64,000 nucleotides of DNA from Candidatus Villigracilis propinquus. GTDB taxonomy: Bacteria; Chloroflexota; Anaerolineae; Anaerolineales; Villigracilaceae. The stretch spans positions 116,318-180,317 of the forward strand of contig JADKDM010000015.1 in assembly GCA_016714565.1 (NCBI GenBank), in the 5' to 3' direction. This document shows, piece after piece, positions 43,948 to 51,706 of this stretch. The position numbers were made by a program, and so were the translations under genes. The notes beneath the pieces are model-generated. The model searched no databases and was not told where the DNA came from. It worked only from the letters and a program-made list of their open reading frames with translations. The stretch's first letter is position 1, and each line of letters starts with the position of its first letter.

Positions 43948-44199
43948 TCAAACTGTTTCAAGGGCGTTGGTCAGCCATGTTGTTACTTCGGCAGGTGTTG
44001 GAATCCGCCCAGTAGAAACGATCTTCTCATTGATCACCAACCCGGGCGTGGACATGACGTTGTATTTCATGATCTCGGGATATTCCGTCACTTTGATGAC
44101 TTCGGCTTGTAAGGTCATTTCATCCACTACTTTATGTACGATCTGTTCTACACGTTTGCAATTGGCACAGCCTGAACCTAATACTTTGATGATTAACAT
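43948..44199 (-). CDS. Small thioredoxin-like protein (redox-active disulfide type)
   Basis: The 83-residue protein has VLGSGCANCKRVEQ with a CxxC site and STPGLVINEKIVSTGRIP with the cis-proline, the pattern of the small archaeal-type thioredoxins. In ars operons of anaerobes it often pairs with the permease encoded just upstream. It may reduce ArsC or handle thiol-bound arsenic. It lies 11 bp after the permease gene, and 77 bp before arsC. Confidence 0.85.
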   Translation of the reverse strand: MLIIKVLGSGCANCKRVEQIVHKVVDEMTLQAEVIKVTEYPEIMKYNVMSTPGLVINEKIVSTGRIPTPAEVTTWLTNALETV

Positions 44200-44210
44200 A
44201 TTCTCTCCTG

Positions 44211-45260
44211 TTACAAAATAATATTGAAAAGATAGCCTGTGAAAATAATGGCAACAGCAATTACCCCTACAAATACAGCGATCAACTGAGGCTTGAGCAC
44301 GCGGCGTAAGATGATCGTCTCAGGCAGGCTTAGCCCAACGACTGCCATCATGAAAGCCAGCACCGTTCCAAGAGACGCTCCTTTTTCCATTAACGCGCTC
44401 ACAATGGGGATGATGCCCGCCGCATTGGAGTAAAGAGGTATGCCAAGCAAAACTGCCGCAGGTACAGACCACCAAGCCTGTTTGCCCATGATACCAACCA
44501 ATGCACTCTCAGGCACATAGCCATGAATCCCTGCCCCTACGGCGATGCCAACGACGACATACAACCAAACCTTGCCAACTATCTCTTTGACAGAGGCCAA
44601 TGCGCGTTGGATGCGGTCATTCCAGGTTAATTTTTCATCCAGAGCGATCCCTGCGCCACTCTTAATCTGCCAGACAAAATCTTCCACGTAGCGTTCCATC
44701 TTTAATCTGCCAATCACCATACCGGCAAGAATTGCAATGACCAAACCAGATGTGATGTAAAGTCCCGCAACCTTCCAGCCGAACAAGCCAAATAACATGA
44801 TGACAGCCACTTCGTTGATCGTGGGCGCGGCGATGAGAAAAGAAAATGTCACACCAAGCGGGATGCCTGATTCCACAAAGCCGATGAAAAGCGGCACCGC
44901 AGAGCAGGAGCAAAACGGCGTGACAATGCCAAGTAACGCCGCAAAGACATTCCCAATACCTTCACGTTTGCCGCCAAGTAAAGCGCGAGTCCGCTCGGGG
45001 CTGAAGAAGGTGCGGATGATGGAGATGGCAAAGACCATACCTGAAAGCAGGAGCAATATCTTCGGCACATCGTAGAGAAAGAAGGCCAGTGATTCGCCGA
45101 AGCGTGAATCACGCGCAAAACCGAGCGCAGAGTAGGATATCCAGTCTGCGAGGGGTTGAATGACATTGTAGGCAATAAGCCAAACCAATGCAGCAACGGC
45201 TAGTATAGGGGATGGGTGTTTATTTGCATGGGGAAGTGATGCGGGAGTAATTGTTGTCAA
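44211..45260 (-). CDS. ArsP-like permease (DUF318 family)
   Basis: This 349-residue membrane protein of about eight to ten helices has the family signature TPFCSCSAVPLFIGFVESGIP, with a cysteine pair (CSC). Further signs are SFLIAAPTINEVAVIMLFGL and GIPLYSNAAGIIP. ArsP relatives move trivalent organoarsenicals; substrate here is inferred from the operon. It follows arsR by 3 bp. Confidence 0.85.
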   Translation of the reverse strand: MTTITPASLPHANKHPSPILAVAALVWLIAYNVIQPLADWISYSALGFARDSRFGESLAFFLYDVPKILLLLSGMVFAISIIRTFFSPERTRALLGGKREGIGNVFAALLGIVTPFCSCSAVPLFIGFVESGIPLGVTFSFLIAAPTINEVAVIMLFGLFGWKVAGLYITSGLVIAILAGMVIGRLKMERYVEDFVWQIKSGAGIALDEKLTWNDRIQRALASVKEIVGKVWLYVVVGIAVGAGIHGYVPESALVGIMGKQAWWSVPAAVLLGIPLYSNAAGIIPIVSALMEKGASLGTVLAFMMAVVGLSLPETIILRRVLKPQLIAVFVGVIAVAIIFTGYLFNIIL

Positions 45261-45263
45261 GGG

Positions 45264-45653
45264 TTATAGGCTCGCTACAGGAATAATTACAGGTGAACAT
45301 TGTGGGCATTCACATGCGGGGTGGAATTGGGTATTGATGAGTGTGGAAACTGATTCAGCAGAGAGTCCGCTCAGGCGGGCAGAGGCAGTTATCAGATCCA
45401 GAAGAGAGGCGTCTTTTAGTCGATAAAAAACATAACGGCCTTCACGCCTGTCCAGCAAAATATCCGCTTTACGAAGAGACATCAAATGCTGTGAAATGTA
45501 GGCTTGCCGCCAGCCGAGTGAGGTTTCGAGATGACAGACGCAGGCTTCACCCGTGCCAATGGCAAGCAGGATGGCAATGCGCTGCGGTGGGGCGATGGCC
45601 GTGATAGGCGTGGATATTTTCTCTGAAATTTCTATAAGGGGTTGTTTTTTCAT
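45264..45653 (-). CDS. arsR: ArsR-family arsenic-responsive repressor
   Basis: The start is the ATG at 45653, with CAGGAAT upstream. The 129-residue protein has the winged-helix core RIAILLAIGTGEACVCHLE (ligands CVC) and the recognition helix region QAYISQHLMSLRKADILLDR, then EGRYVFYRL. A C-terminal CECPQC adds possible As(III) ligands. It likely represses its own operon through the palindrome directly upstream (45657-45696), which overlaps the ribosome binding region. Confidence 0.88.
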   Translation of the reverse strand: MKKQPLIEISEKISTPITAIAPPQRIAILLAIGTGEACVCHLETSLGWRQAYISQHLMSLRKADILLDRREGRYVFYRLKDASLLDLITASARLSGLSAESVSTLINTQFHPACECPQCSPVIIPVASL

Positions 45654-45656
45654 ATT

Positions 45657-45696
45657 CATATTCCTGAATACATTGTACGTCATATTCAGGAATATG
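45657..45696. promoter_or_regulatory. ArsR operator, 14-bp inverted repeat
   Basis: CATATTCCTGAATA and TATTCAGGAATATG are perfect inverse copies separated by 12 bases, immediately before arsR. This is the expected shape of an ArsR/SmtB operator. Confidence 0.75.
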
Positions 45697-45797
45697 AATG
45701 CAATGATCGTCATATATTTTTTCGTCGAATGTCACTCAAAATTTTTGATGTAGGCTTCTCTATGGCACAAGAACCGAAGATGTTCTCATCCGCATGA

Positions 45798-46212
45798 ATG
45801 AAGATCTTCAGGCGCAAATGCGTGGGTTGCCATGCCTGTACGATCGCGTGCGTTGCTGAGAACAAACTCCCGCCCGGGGTGGTGTATCGGCCTGTGGTGG
45901 AAAAAGAGACTGGAACATACCCCAATGTGACGCGCTCGTTCCTGCCGCGCCCGTGTATGCAATGCGATAACCCGCCATGTACACCCGCCTGCCCTGTCAG
46001 CGCTGCGTACAAGAATACGGGCGGAAGGTATAGTGGCAGTAGATGAGTGCATCGGATGCCGCGCTTGTTTGGTTGCGTGTCCGTATAGGTGCTCACCTCT
46101 GACTTTGGCTATTTGGCAATGCAGCATCAAAGTAAAGACCGTGGACGGCGTTTTCGTGAAGATCGAAGGCAATCCGTATTCGCCCTGGAATCTTGTTCCA
46201 CACATGGCGTAA
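45798..46212 (+). pseudogene. Remnant of a molybdoenzyme operon: ferredoxin subunit joined to catalytic-subunit fragment
   Basis: The first 82 codons read as a DMSO-reductase-family iron-sulfur subunit: CVGCHACTIAC, then CMQCDNPPCTPACP. The frame then ends, and another frame continues with EGIVAVDECIGCRACLVACPY, the next part of the same subunit. It runs directly into KVKTVDGVFVKIEGNPYSPWN, which looks like the N-terminal part of a molybdopterin catalytic subunit. A frameshift and an internal deletion have fused the two. It lies next to the ars operon, so an arsenate-type reductase is a possible origin, but this cannot be shown. Confidence 0.65.
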
Positions 46213-46230
46213 GACAGACCACTCGCGGAA

Positions 46231-46359
46231 ATGACAAAGATCGCTGCGCAACTCAACCTAAGTGCAAAGACAGTTGAGACTTATCGAGCACGTGGCATGG
46301 AAGAACTTGGTCTGCGGACACGCGCCACGCTGGAAAGTTTGCGTTGCAAGAAGGTTTGA
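46231..46359 (+). pseudogene. LuxR-type HTH fragment
   Basis: A 42-codon frame encodes KIAAQLNLSAKTVETYRARG...ELGLRTRATLESLR, the recognition half of a LuxR/GerE helix-turn-helix. The upstream receiver or sensor part is missing. It is part of the debris between arsR and the tRNA gene. Confidence 0.7.
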
Positions 46360-46480
46360 TAAAGAGGGACTTAGAAATTAGGTTTTGTACAAAGATGTCC
46401 GATAGACGAAATTGTGGTGTATAACATTTTTCGCCGCCAATGCCTTAAGGATAGTTTATCGTTTAGATAACTTTCACTTG

Positions 46481-46515
46481 GCACAAAAAACGCTCTTATG
46501 AGCGCTTTTTTGTGC
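46481..46515. terminator. Strong bidirectional hairpin terminator
   Basis: GCACAAAAAACGCTC pairs with GAGCGCTTTTTTGTGC, about 15 bp with one bulge and a TTAT loop, with A and T runs on the two strands. Confidence 0.75.
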
Positions 46516-46561
46516 GGGCGTCCTCATACAATAGGAATCGTGAAACTGCGTATGAGGGGAA

Positions 46562-46598
46562 GTGCCCCCACGGGAATTCGAATCCCGGTTAAGCCTCG
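46562..46598 (-). repeat. Duplicated 3' half of tRNA-Glu
   Basis: On the minus strand AGGCTTAA, one base shorter than the tRNA, is followed by CCGGGATTCGAATTCCCG and TGGGGGCA, the T-arm and acceptor 3' strand of the intact tRNA-Glu 98 bp away. There is no matching 5' half. Such 3'-half copies are typical scars of integrases that use tRNA genes. Confidence 0.7.
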
Positions 46599-46633
46599 CG
46601 TACCTCGATGGTATGAGCAGGGCAAACAAAAAC

Positions 46634-46656
46634 CGCCTCTTGCGAAGCGGTGATTT
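46634..46656 (-). terminator. Terminator after tRNA-Glu
   Basis: On the minus strand CCGCTT pairs with AGGCGG and runs into TTTTTGTTT, just downstream of the tRNA 3' end. Confidence 0.65.
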
Positions 46657-46657
46657 G

Positions 46658-46733
46658 TGGTGCCCCCACGGGAATTCGAATCCCGGTTTAAGCCTTGAGA
46701 GGGCTTCGTCCTGGGCCACTAGACGATGGGGGC
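46658..46733 (-). tRNA. tRNA-Glu (anticodon CTC)
   Basis: The minus strand folds as a tRNA: acceptor GCCCCCA with TGGGGGC, anticodon stem AAGCC/GGCTT with loop CTCTCAA (anticodon CTC), T-arm CCGGGATTCGAATTCCCG, and an encoded CCA end at 46660-46658. It reads GAG codons. Its 3' half is repeated at 46562-46598. Confidence 0.92.
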
Positions 46734-46779
46734 GTTATTTTGTGAGCGGGCGAGATTGTATCACCCAGATATTGAATCG

Positions 46780-47613
46780 TCAACGAGTGTCCGTCTGCGA
46801 GCTGTGTTCGTTCGGCGAAGCAATCTCCTCCTCCTGATTTTCAATAAACACATGAATTTCCTTCGGACCATGCACGCCGATGGTCAATGTCATCTCGATA
46901 TCCGCCGTGCGGGATGGGCCAGTGATGAAGACAGCCGCTTTTTTATCTTTCACCAAGTCTATTGCATCGGAGAGGGATGGGAGAATATCTTTTGACTTTA
47001 ATATTGCGATGTGGATCTCCGGCAGCAGCGACGCATGAAGCGCCCCGTCCGCCTCCAACACGGACCCGGTATCTGCCAGCCCGCAAAGGGCATTCGTCAC
47101 GCCGACAAGGATCTGCGGGTCGGTCTCATAGGTGAATTCGATGTTCGCCTTTTGCAAAAGGGACTCGTCCAACGTGTTCGGTTCAAGCAGGATTTTTTGT
47201 ATGTTTCGCGATACTAGAAATTCGATAATCGATTGAGTGGGATGTTTCGTTTGATAGACATGGCCAGAGAGCGCGGAAAGTTCTGTAGTAAACAAGGAAA
47301 CAGGTGACACAGGTACCGCATCATATTTAACTGTATCCGTATTTACCTGTTTACTTGTTTTCGTGTCTACCTGCCCGCCTGTATACTTTTCCACCTGTTT
47401 ACTTCCCCACCTTTCCCGAAATGGTTTCCCCGCAAATCTGGGCAAATCCTTGCTCAATCCCCAACCCGTGAACGTGGGCAGACGCATCCACTGCGAGCGA
47501 GGGGAGAGGAGGAAACTTCCCAGCGAGGCGAATTTTTGGGAGACCGCATACAGCTTCGGGTGAGTCAAGAGGCGGGTGTACATCTGCAAGCCGAGTTTCG
47601 TTGACCAGGTCAA
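46780..47613 (-). CDS. lutC: LutB C-terminal domain fused to LutC (lactate utilisation)
   Basis: This frame begins with the C-terminal helical domain of LutB (KLGLQMYTRLLTHPKLYAV to GKPFRERWG), then a Gln/Thr/Lys linker coded by degenerate heptamer repeats (SKQVEKYTGGQVDTKTSKQV). It ends with the LutC LUD domain: HPTQSIIEFLVSRNIQKILL, VGVTNALCGLADTGSVL and VFITGPSRTADIEMTLTIGVHGP. LutABC oxidises L-lactate to pyruvate through iron-sulfur clusters. The start at 47613 is an artefact of the frame; it should join the lutB frame at about 47615, where one G is missing. LutB and LutC would then be one chain of about 680 residues. Confidence 0.8.
   Translation of the reverse strand: MTWSTKLGLQMYTRLLTHPKLYAVSQKFASLGSFLLSPRSQWMRLPTFTGWGLSKDLPRFAGKPFRERWGSKQVEKYTGGQVDTKTSKQVNTDTVKYDAVPVSPVSLFTTELSALSGHVYQTKHPTQSIIEFLVSRNIQKILLEPNTLDESLLQKANIEFTYETDPQILVGVTNALCGLADTGSVLEADGALHASLLPEIHIAILKSKDILPSLSDAIDLVKDKKAAVFITGPSRTADIEMTLTIGVHGPKEIHVFIENQEEEIASPNEHSSQTDTR
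47290..47412. repeat. Heptamer-type repeat block encoding LutB-LutC linker
   Basis: Read on the minus strand, the words AAGTAAACAGGTGG, AAAGTATACAGGCGG, CAGGTAGACACG and CAAGTAAACAGGTAAA recur with a spacing near seven bases. It lies entirely in coding sequence between two conserved domains. Confidence 0.65.
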
Positions 47614-48825
47614 TCCCGCGCCGCCACTGTGTACTGATAACTGTTACTGGTCGCTGCTCCTGCTCTTACTCGAGTCAACATCTTCGGCAGATCAATATCC
47701 ACGGGACAGGCATCCTTGCACGCGCCGCACAGGGACGAAGCCTGCGCGAGTTGGACAAAATTTTCGCCGAGCAGGCCGGGCGAAATGACCGAGCCAATAG
47801 GGCCGGGATACGGCGCAATGGATTTATCTTTGCCGATGTAGGCATGACCGCTGAGTTCGCGAAAAACGGGACAGGCATTCAGGCAGGCTCCGCAGCGAAT
47901 GCAATACAGCGATTCTTTGAGCGGGGAATTTCGTAAGCGTGTGCGGCCATTATCGAGGATGATGAGATGACGGGTTTGATTTGCTAATGGCTTGTTGAGC
48001 AGTTGGGTGTAGACCGTGAGTTTTTGTCCCGTTGCGGAACGCGGAAGAAGCGAAAGCAGAAGGGAGAGGTCATCGAGATTCGGGACGAGGCGCTCCATGC
48101 CCATGAGTGCGATGTGGATAGGTGGAACGGTGGTGACCATGCGCCCGTTGCCTTCGTTGGTGATGACGCAAACCGAACCTGTCTCTGCCACGCCAAAGTT
48201 GACTCCGCTGAAGCCGATATCGGCGGTGAGGAAAACTTCGCGTAATACTTTGCGGGCGGTGGCTGTGAGTGTGGGAATGTCGGTGGTGTAGGGGATGCCG
48301 AGTTTTTCGTGGAAGAGTTCCGCGACCTGTTCTTTGCGAAGATGCGCGGCGGGGGGTGATGATGTGACTGGGCCTTTCGTGACGAAGCTGAACAATATAT
48401 TCGCCGAGGTCAGTCTCGATGACCTGGATGCCTTCTTTTTCGAGGGCGTGGTTAAGTTCGATTTCTTCGCTGACCATTGATTTGGATTTTGCGACCAACG
48501 GCTTACGCATTACGGATTGCGTATTGCGTACTGCGTCATTCGTAATTTTAACAATAGTGCGTATCGCCTCTGCCGAATCTTTTGCGTGGTGGACGATGAC
48601 GCCGTTCTCTTCGTTCTTTGCGATGAACTGCGCGAGATACTCATCGAGATGATCGATCACATCCGCGCGGACTGCGCGCGCGCGCTGGCGTTTCTCGCGC
48701 CAATCGGGGATGGACTCGAACGCAAGGGCGCGGCCTTTCAGTCGGCGTTCGGTGTTGTTGTCTAATGCGATCTGAAGAGTTTCGTTATTAATCGATTCAA
48801 CGATTCTTTGACGGAATGTGCCCAT
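47610..48825 (-). CDS. lutB: LutB iron-sulfur protein (two single-base frameshifts)
   Basis: The N-terminal part (start 48825, FRQRIVESINNETLQIALDN) and LUD region are followed by PAAHLRKEQVAELFHEKLG, VNFGVAETGSV and ESLYCIRCGACLNACPVFRE, then SSLCGACKDACPVDIDLPKM; the last two are [4Fe-4S] motifs. The first frame is lost at the G6 run 48351-48356 (one extra base) and would otherwise run out of frame to 48070. The second ends at TGA 47610 because of a missing base in the run at 47615-47617. Two heptamer blocks (47626 and 48503) lie inside it. It transfers lactate electrons with LutA and LutC. Confidence 0.8.
48503..48547. repeat. Heptamer repeat inside lutB
   Basis: On the minus strand ACGCAGT-ACGCAAT-ACGCAAT-CCGTAAT-GCGTAAG follow each other every seven bases, encoding the stretch around NDAVRNTQSVMRKP. 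The reading frame is kept. Confidence 0.65.
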
Positions 48826-49319
48826 GATTTTTCCTGTTGAATAACTTGTCTTGCGTTTTCGTCACCCCAGCGCATTCGTTGTTCCATCATGCCTTCGGCG
48901 GTCTCCTTGCGGATAGTGCCGATAATGCGCATGGCTTCATTGCTTTCAATTCCCCGCCAGCGCAGCAGACCGTATGCCACTGTGCCTGTGCGGTGGACTC
49001 CCGCCGAGCAATGAATAAGGATCGAGCCGCCTTCATCCAGCACTTGCGAAAGTTGCGGCATGGCTTCGATCAACCGTTTGTGAATTTCGCCAACGGGATA
49101 ATTTCCGTTGGGAACTGGAAGCCAGATCCAGTTGAGTCCTGCGTTCTTCGCCATGATGCCATAACTTTCAGCGTTTTCTCTCTCTTTTAGCAGGGTGACT
49201 ACATGCGTGCAGCCGATCTCGCGCAGGTATGGAAAATCCACGTTGCGCGGACGATGGTTGAGTGCCATTCGGCCATTGCCCACTTTCACGAAGTTGTATC
49301 TTGAAACTTTCTGCGTCAC
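48762..49319 (-). CDS. Dual-specificity protein phosphatase
   Basis: This 185-residue protein has the cysteine phosphatase P-loop ILIHCSAGVHRTGTVAYGLL (Cys and Arg of CX5R) and an upstream WPD-like loop region LNWIWLPVPNGNYP. It removes phosphate from proteins or small phosphorylated molecules in the cytoplasm. It sits between lutA and lutB and overlaps the lutB start by 64 bp, so it is translated from the same transcript, though a link to lactate use is not known. Confidence 0.85.
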   Translation of the reverse strand: MTQKVSRYNFVKVGNGRMALNHRPRNVDFPYLREIGCTHVVTLLKERENAESYGIMAKNAGLNWIWLPVPNGNYPVGEIHKRLIEAMPQLSQVLDEGGSILIHCSAGVHRTGTVAYGLLRWRGIESNEAMRIIGTIRKETAEGMMEQRMRWGDENARQVIQQEKSWAHSVKESLNRLITKLFRSH

Positions 49320-49322
49320 GTT

Positions 49323-49363
49323 TTACTGCTCACTGTTCACTGATTACTGTTTACTGGTTGTTC
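49323..49363. repeat. Heptamer repeat at the end of lutA
   Basis: On the minus strand CAGTAAA-CAGTAAT-CAGTGAA-CAGTGAG-CAGT repeat every seven bases. The TAA stop of lutA (Asn-Asn-Gln-stop) is formed by the first CAGTAAA word. Confidence 0.75.
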
Positions 49364-50079
49364 AAAACTTCCGCGATGTGAACAACCCGTTGACTTTTTT
49401 TCTGCCGATTCAATCCGCCAGCAATGTGCATGAGACAACCTGCATCGGTCACGACAAGGGTGGGGGACTGGCTCGCTTCGAGATTGGAGATTTTTCGCTT
49501 TAGCCACTCTGCCGAAAGTTCGGGGTGTTCCACGGACATCACGCCGCCAAAGCCGCAGCATTCTTCGGCATTGGGCAAATCCACAAGCGTTGCGCCGAGG
49601 ACATTTGCCAGCAGGACGCGCGGCTGTTTGTCCACGTTGATGCCGCGCAGGGTATGGCAGGATGGGTGGTAGGTGAGTGTGCCGTCCCATGATGCGCCTA
49701 CATCTGTGACATTGATTTTATCCACGAGATATTCGGTGAACTCAAAGACTCTCTCAGAGAGCGACTTTGCCCGCGGATACCAGACAGAATCGCCTTCGAA
49801 TAATTCCAAATAATTGTGTCTGAAATGATGAGCGCATGAACCCGAAGGTGTGACGATATCCCCTTTGGTGTTCTCGAAAACTTTGATGGTGTGTTCCGCG
49901 ATGGCGCGCGCATCCTTGCGGAGGCCTGCGTTGAATTGAGGCTGTCCGCAGCAGGTTTGCTCGCGGGCGAAGTCCACGCCAATGCCGAGGCGGTGGAAAA
50001 TGTCCACGACGGCCTCACCAGTTTGCGGGAAAAATGAATCGGTCAGGCAGGTGATGAAGAGTTGGACGGTGGTCGGCAT
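49351..50079 (-). CDS. lutA: LutA (CCG-domain lactate utilisation protein)
   Basis: The 242-residue protein has two CCG domains: LFITCLTDSFFP...EQTCCGQPQFNAG...SGSCAHHF, then YHPSCHTLRGINV...EECCGFGGVMSV...TDAGCLMHIAGG. It forms the LutA part of the LutABC L-lactate dehydrogenase (iron-sulfur). The stop codon is provided by a heptamer repeat at its 3' end. It is followed by the phosphatase gene and the lutB-lutC fusion in the same direction. Confidence 0.9.
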   Translation of the reverse strand: MPTTVQLFITCLTDSFFPQTGEAVVDIFHRLGIGVDFAREQTCCGQPQFNAGLRKDARAIAEHTIKVFENTKGDIVTPSGSCAHHFRHNYLELFEGDSVWYPRAKSLSERVFEFTEYLVDKINVTDVGASWDGTLTYHPSCHTLRGINVDKQPRVLLANVLGATLVDLPNAEECCGFGGVMSVEHPELSAEWLKRKISNLEASQSPTLVVTDAGCLMHIAGGLNRQKKSQRVVHIAEVLNNQ

Positions 50080-50292
50080 ATTATTTTTCTGCGTATTGAT
50101 TTGATGTATATGTTCTGGTTATGGCGCTTGAAAATTGTCAATTAAAAAAATTGATATACAGATCGAACTTTGCAGACCCCTTGCAATTGTAATCTAATCC
50201 GTGTTTTGCCCGGAGATTTGATGGTATTATGACTAAAGTGCATGATTTGCACATATTTTCAACTTCCATTTTATAACGAGGGCGATTAAGAC

Positions 50293-51585
50293 ATGCAATT
50301 GGCTATTATCTCTTGGATTCGAAGTCAGTATAAACTTGTTCTCCTGTTTTTAAGCTTTCTGGTAATTCTATTTGGCGTTATCCGTTTGGTGACGAAGCCT
50401 ATTGAATTTACATCGGGGCAGACGATTACATGGTGGCACATAATTGAAAATGTGCAATCAGGAAAGGGGTACAAGTATTGCGAAAACAGGTATGTGCCAA
50501 ATTGTATTCTCACCAACCAGGAAACTGCAATCCGCGAACCATTCCCAATTTACTTTTATGCGAGTATCGGCAGGTTGACGGGTAATTCGGTTGTTGCGCT
50601 TCAATTGACGCAGGTATCAATTGTTCTGCTTGTTCTATTTGGCATATATTTACTTGGATATGAAATTGGCGGGCTTTTTGTTGGCCTGTTAGGGGCATGG
50701 TTATGGACGTTTTATCTGCCTGCATTGAGGTTGGAATCCTATATTACTGGGGATTTGCCGGAAAGTTTATTTGTAATATTCGGTTTGTTGAAATTTGTTC
50801 ATGTTGTAAAACATAATAAATTGATTGATTGGTTGCAGTTCGGTGTCTTGTTTGCTCTGGCGGCATTGTCGCGTACGGCGGCGTTGTCGCTTTTGTTTGG
50901 ACTGGGAATAGGGTACATAATTTTCTTGTTTAAAACAAATCAAAGTTCCCGCCTATTGTCCATTGACCTGATACAAAAAATTTCAATTTCAGTTTTTGCC
51001 TTTGCTTTGTTAATGTCTCCCTGGGTTGTTCGAAATTACATTGCGTTTGGCGAGCCTGTTTTTAGTACGACGCTTGTGGGGTATAACCTGTACCGGCATA
51101 ATGCAATCATCGCGAAAGATGTACCTCCTCATTATGTAGACAGCGAGGAGGCATATAGGATTATTTTTGAGTTAGTGATGCGGCGCGATGAATTGTTGAC
51201 TCCAATAAATGAAGCGCAGGTGAATCGTATATTTCAAGAGGAAGCCTTTAAGATAATTCGAGAGCACCCTCTGAAGTATGTGAAATTGGTAGTGTATAGA
51301 TTTTCGCACCTATGGCTCAATATTAGTGTAAAAGAACTGTTGTTGATGGACTATGTTTACATGGTTCAGAACATCTTCTTGTTGATAGCATTTATACTCG
51401 GACTTAGAAAAAATAACTGGGTGGTCCGAATAATTGGCTGCAGTACTATCTTTTATTTATTTTTATATTTGTTGGTTGATGCTCAGTTGCGTTATATCAT
51501 TCCTGTGATGCCAGGCATGATTATGATTGGTAGTGTAGGGTTGTTGTCCATTCTGCCTGCAAAAATCCAGCAGGAATTTATCTAA
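50293..51585 (+). CDS. GT-C (PMT/ArnT-like) membrane glycosyltransferase, AT-rich
   Basis: This 430-residue polytopic protein has about nine helices. An early extracytoplasmic loop contains REPFPIYFYASIGRL, and the loop DLPESLFVIFGLLKFVHV follows, the layout of GT39/83-type enzymes. Codon use is clearly more AT-rich than its neighbours, suggesting recent acquisition. It is alone, flanked by a GC-rich 21-bp hairpin after its stop. Substrates are unknown. Confidence 0.65.
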   Translation: MQLAIISWIRSQYKLVLLFLSFLVILFGVIRLVTKPIEFTSGQTITWWHIIENVQSGKGYKYCENRYVPNCILTNQETAIREPFPIYFYASIGRLTGNSVVALQLTQVSIVLLVLFGIYLLGYEIGGLFVGLLGAWLWTFYLPALRLESYITGDLPESLFVIFGLLKFVHVVKHNKLIDWLQFGVLFALAALSRTAALSLLFGLGIGYIIFLFKTNQSSRLLSIDLIQKISISVFAFALLMSPWVVRNYIAFGEPVFSTTLVGYNLYRHNAIIAKDVPPHYVDSEEAYRIIFELVMRRDELLTPINEAQVNRIFQEEAFKIIREHPLKYVKLVVYRFSHLWLNISVKELLLMDYVYMVQNIFLLIAFILGLRKNNWVVRIIGCSTIFYLFLYLLVDAQLRYIIPVMPGMIMIGSVGLLSILPAKIQQEFI

Positions 51586-51607
51586 AATCTTTTCAACAAA
51601 ACAGTTT

Positions 51608-51654
51608 ATTGACTACGAGGGCACAAAGTGTTTCTTTGTGCCCTCGTAGTCAAT
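51608..51654. terminator. 21-bp perfect hairpin
   Basis: ATTGACTACGAGGGCACAAAG pairs with its exact inverse around the loop TGTTT. It lies between the convergent glycosyltransferase and pfk genes and probably ends both transcripts, though a T-run is lacking. Confidence 0.65.
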
Positions 51655-51706
51655 ATTGGCGGTCTCTTCTGTAAATCCATTTGAAGAGTTTTAGAAATGA
51701 GAAATC

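Noticed and set aside
46044..46046. TGA in the molybdoenzyme remnant as a third selenocysteine codon
   Set aside because: The frame after it has no family similarity, and the real continuation lies in another frame, so it is a plain frameshift.
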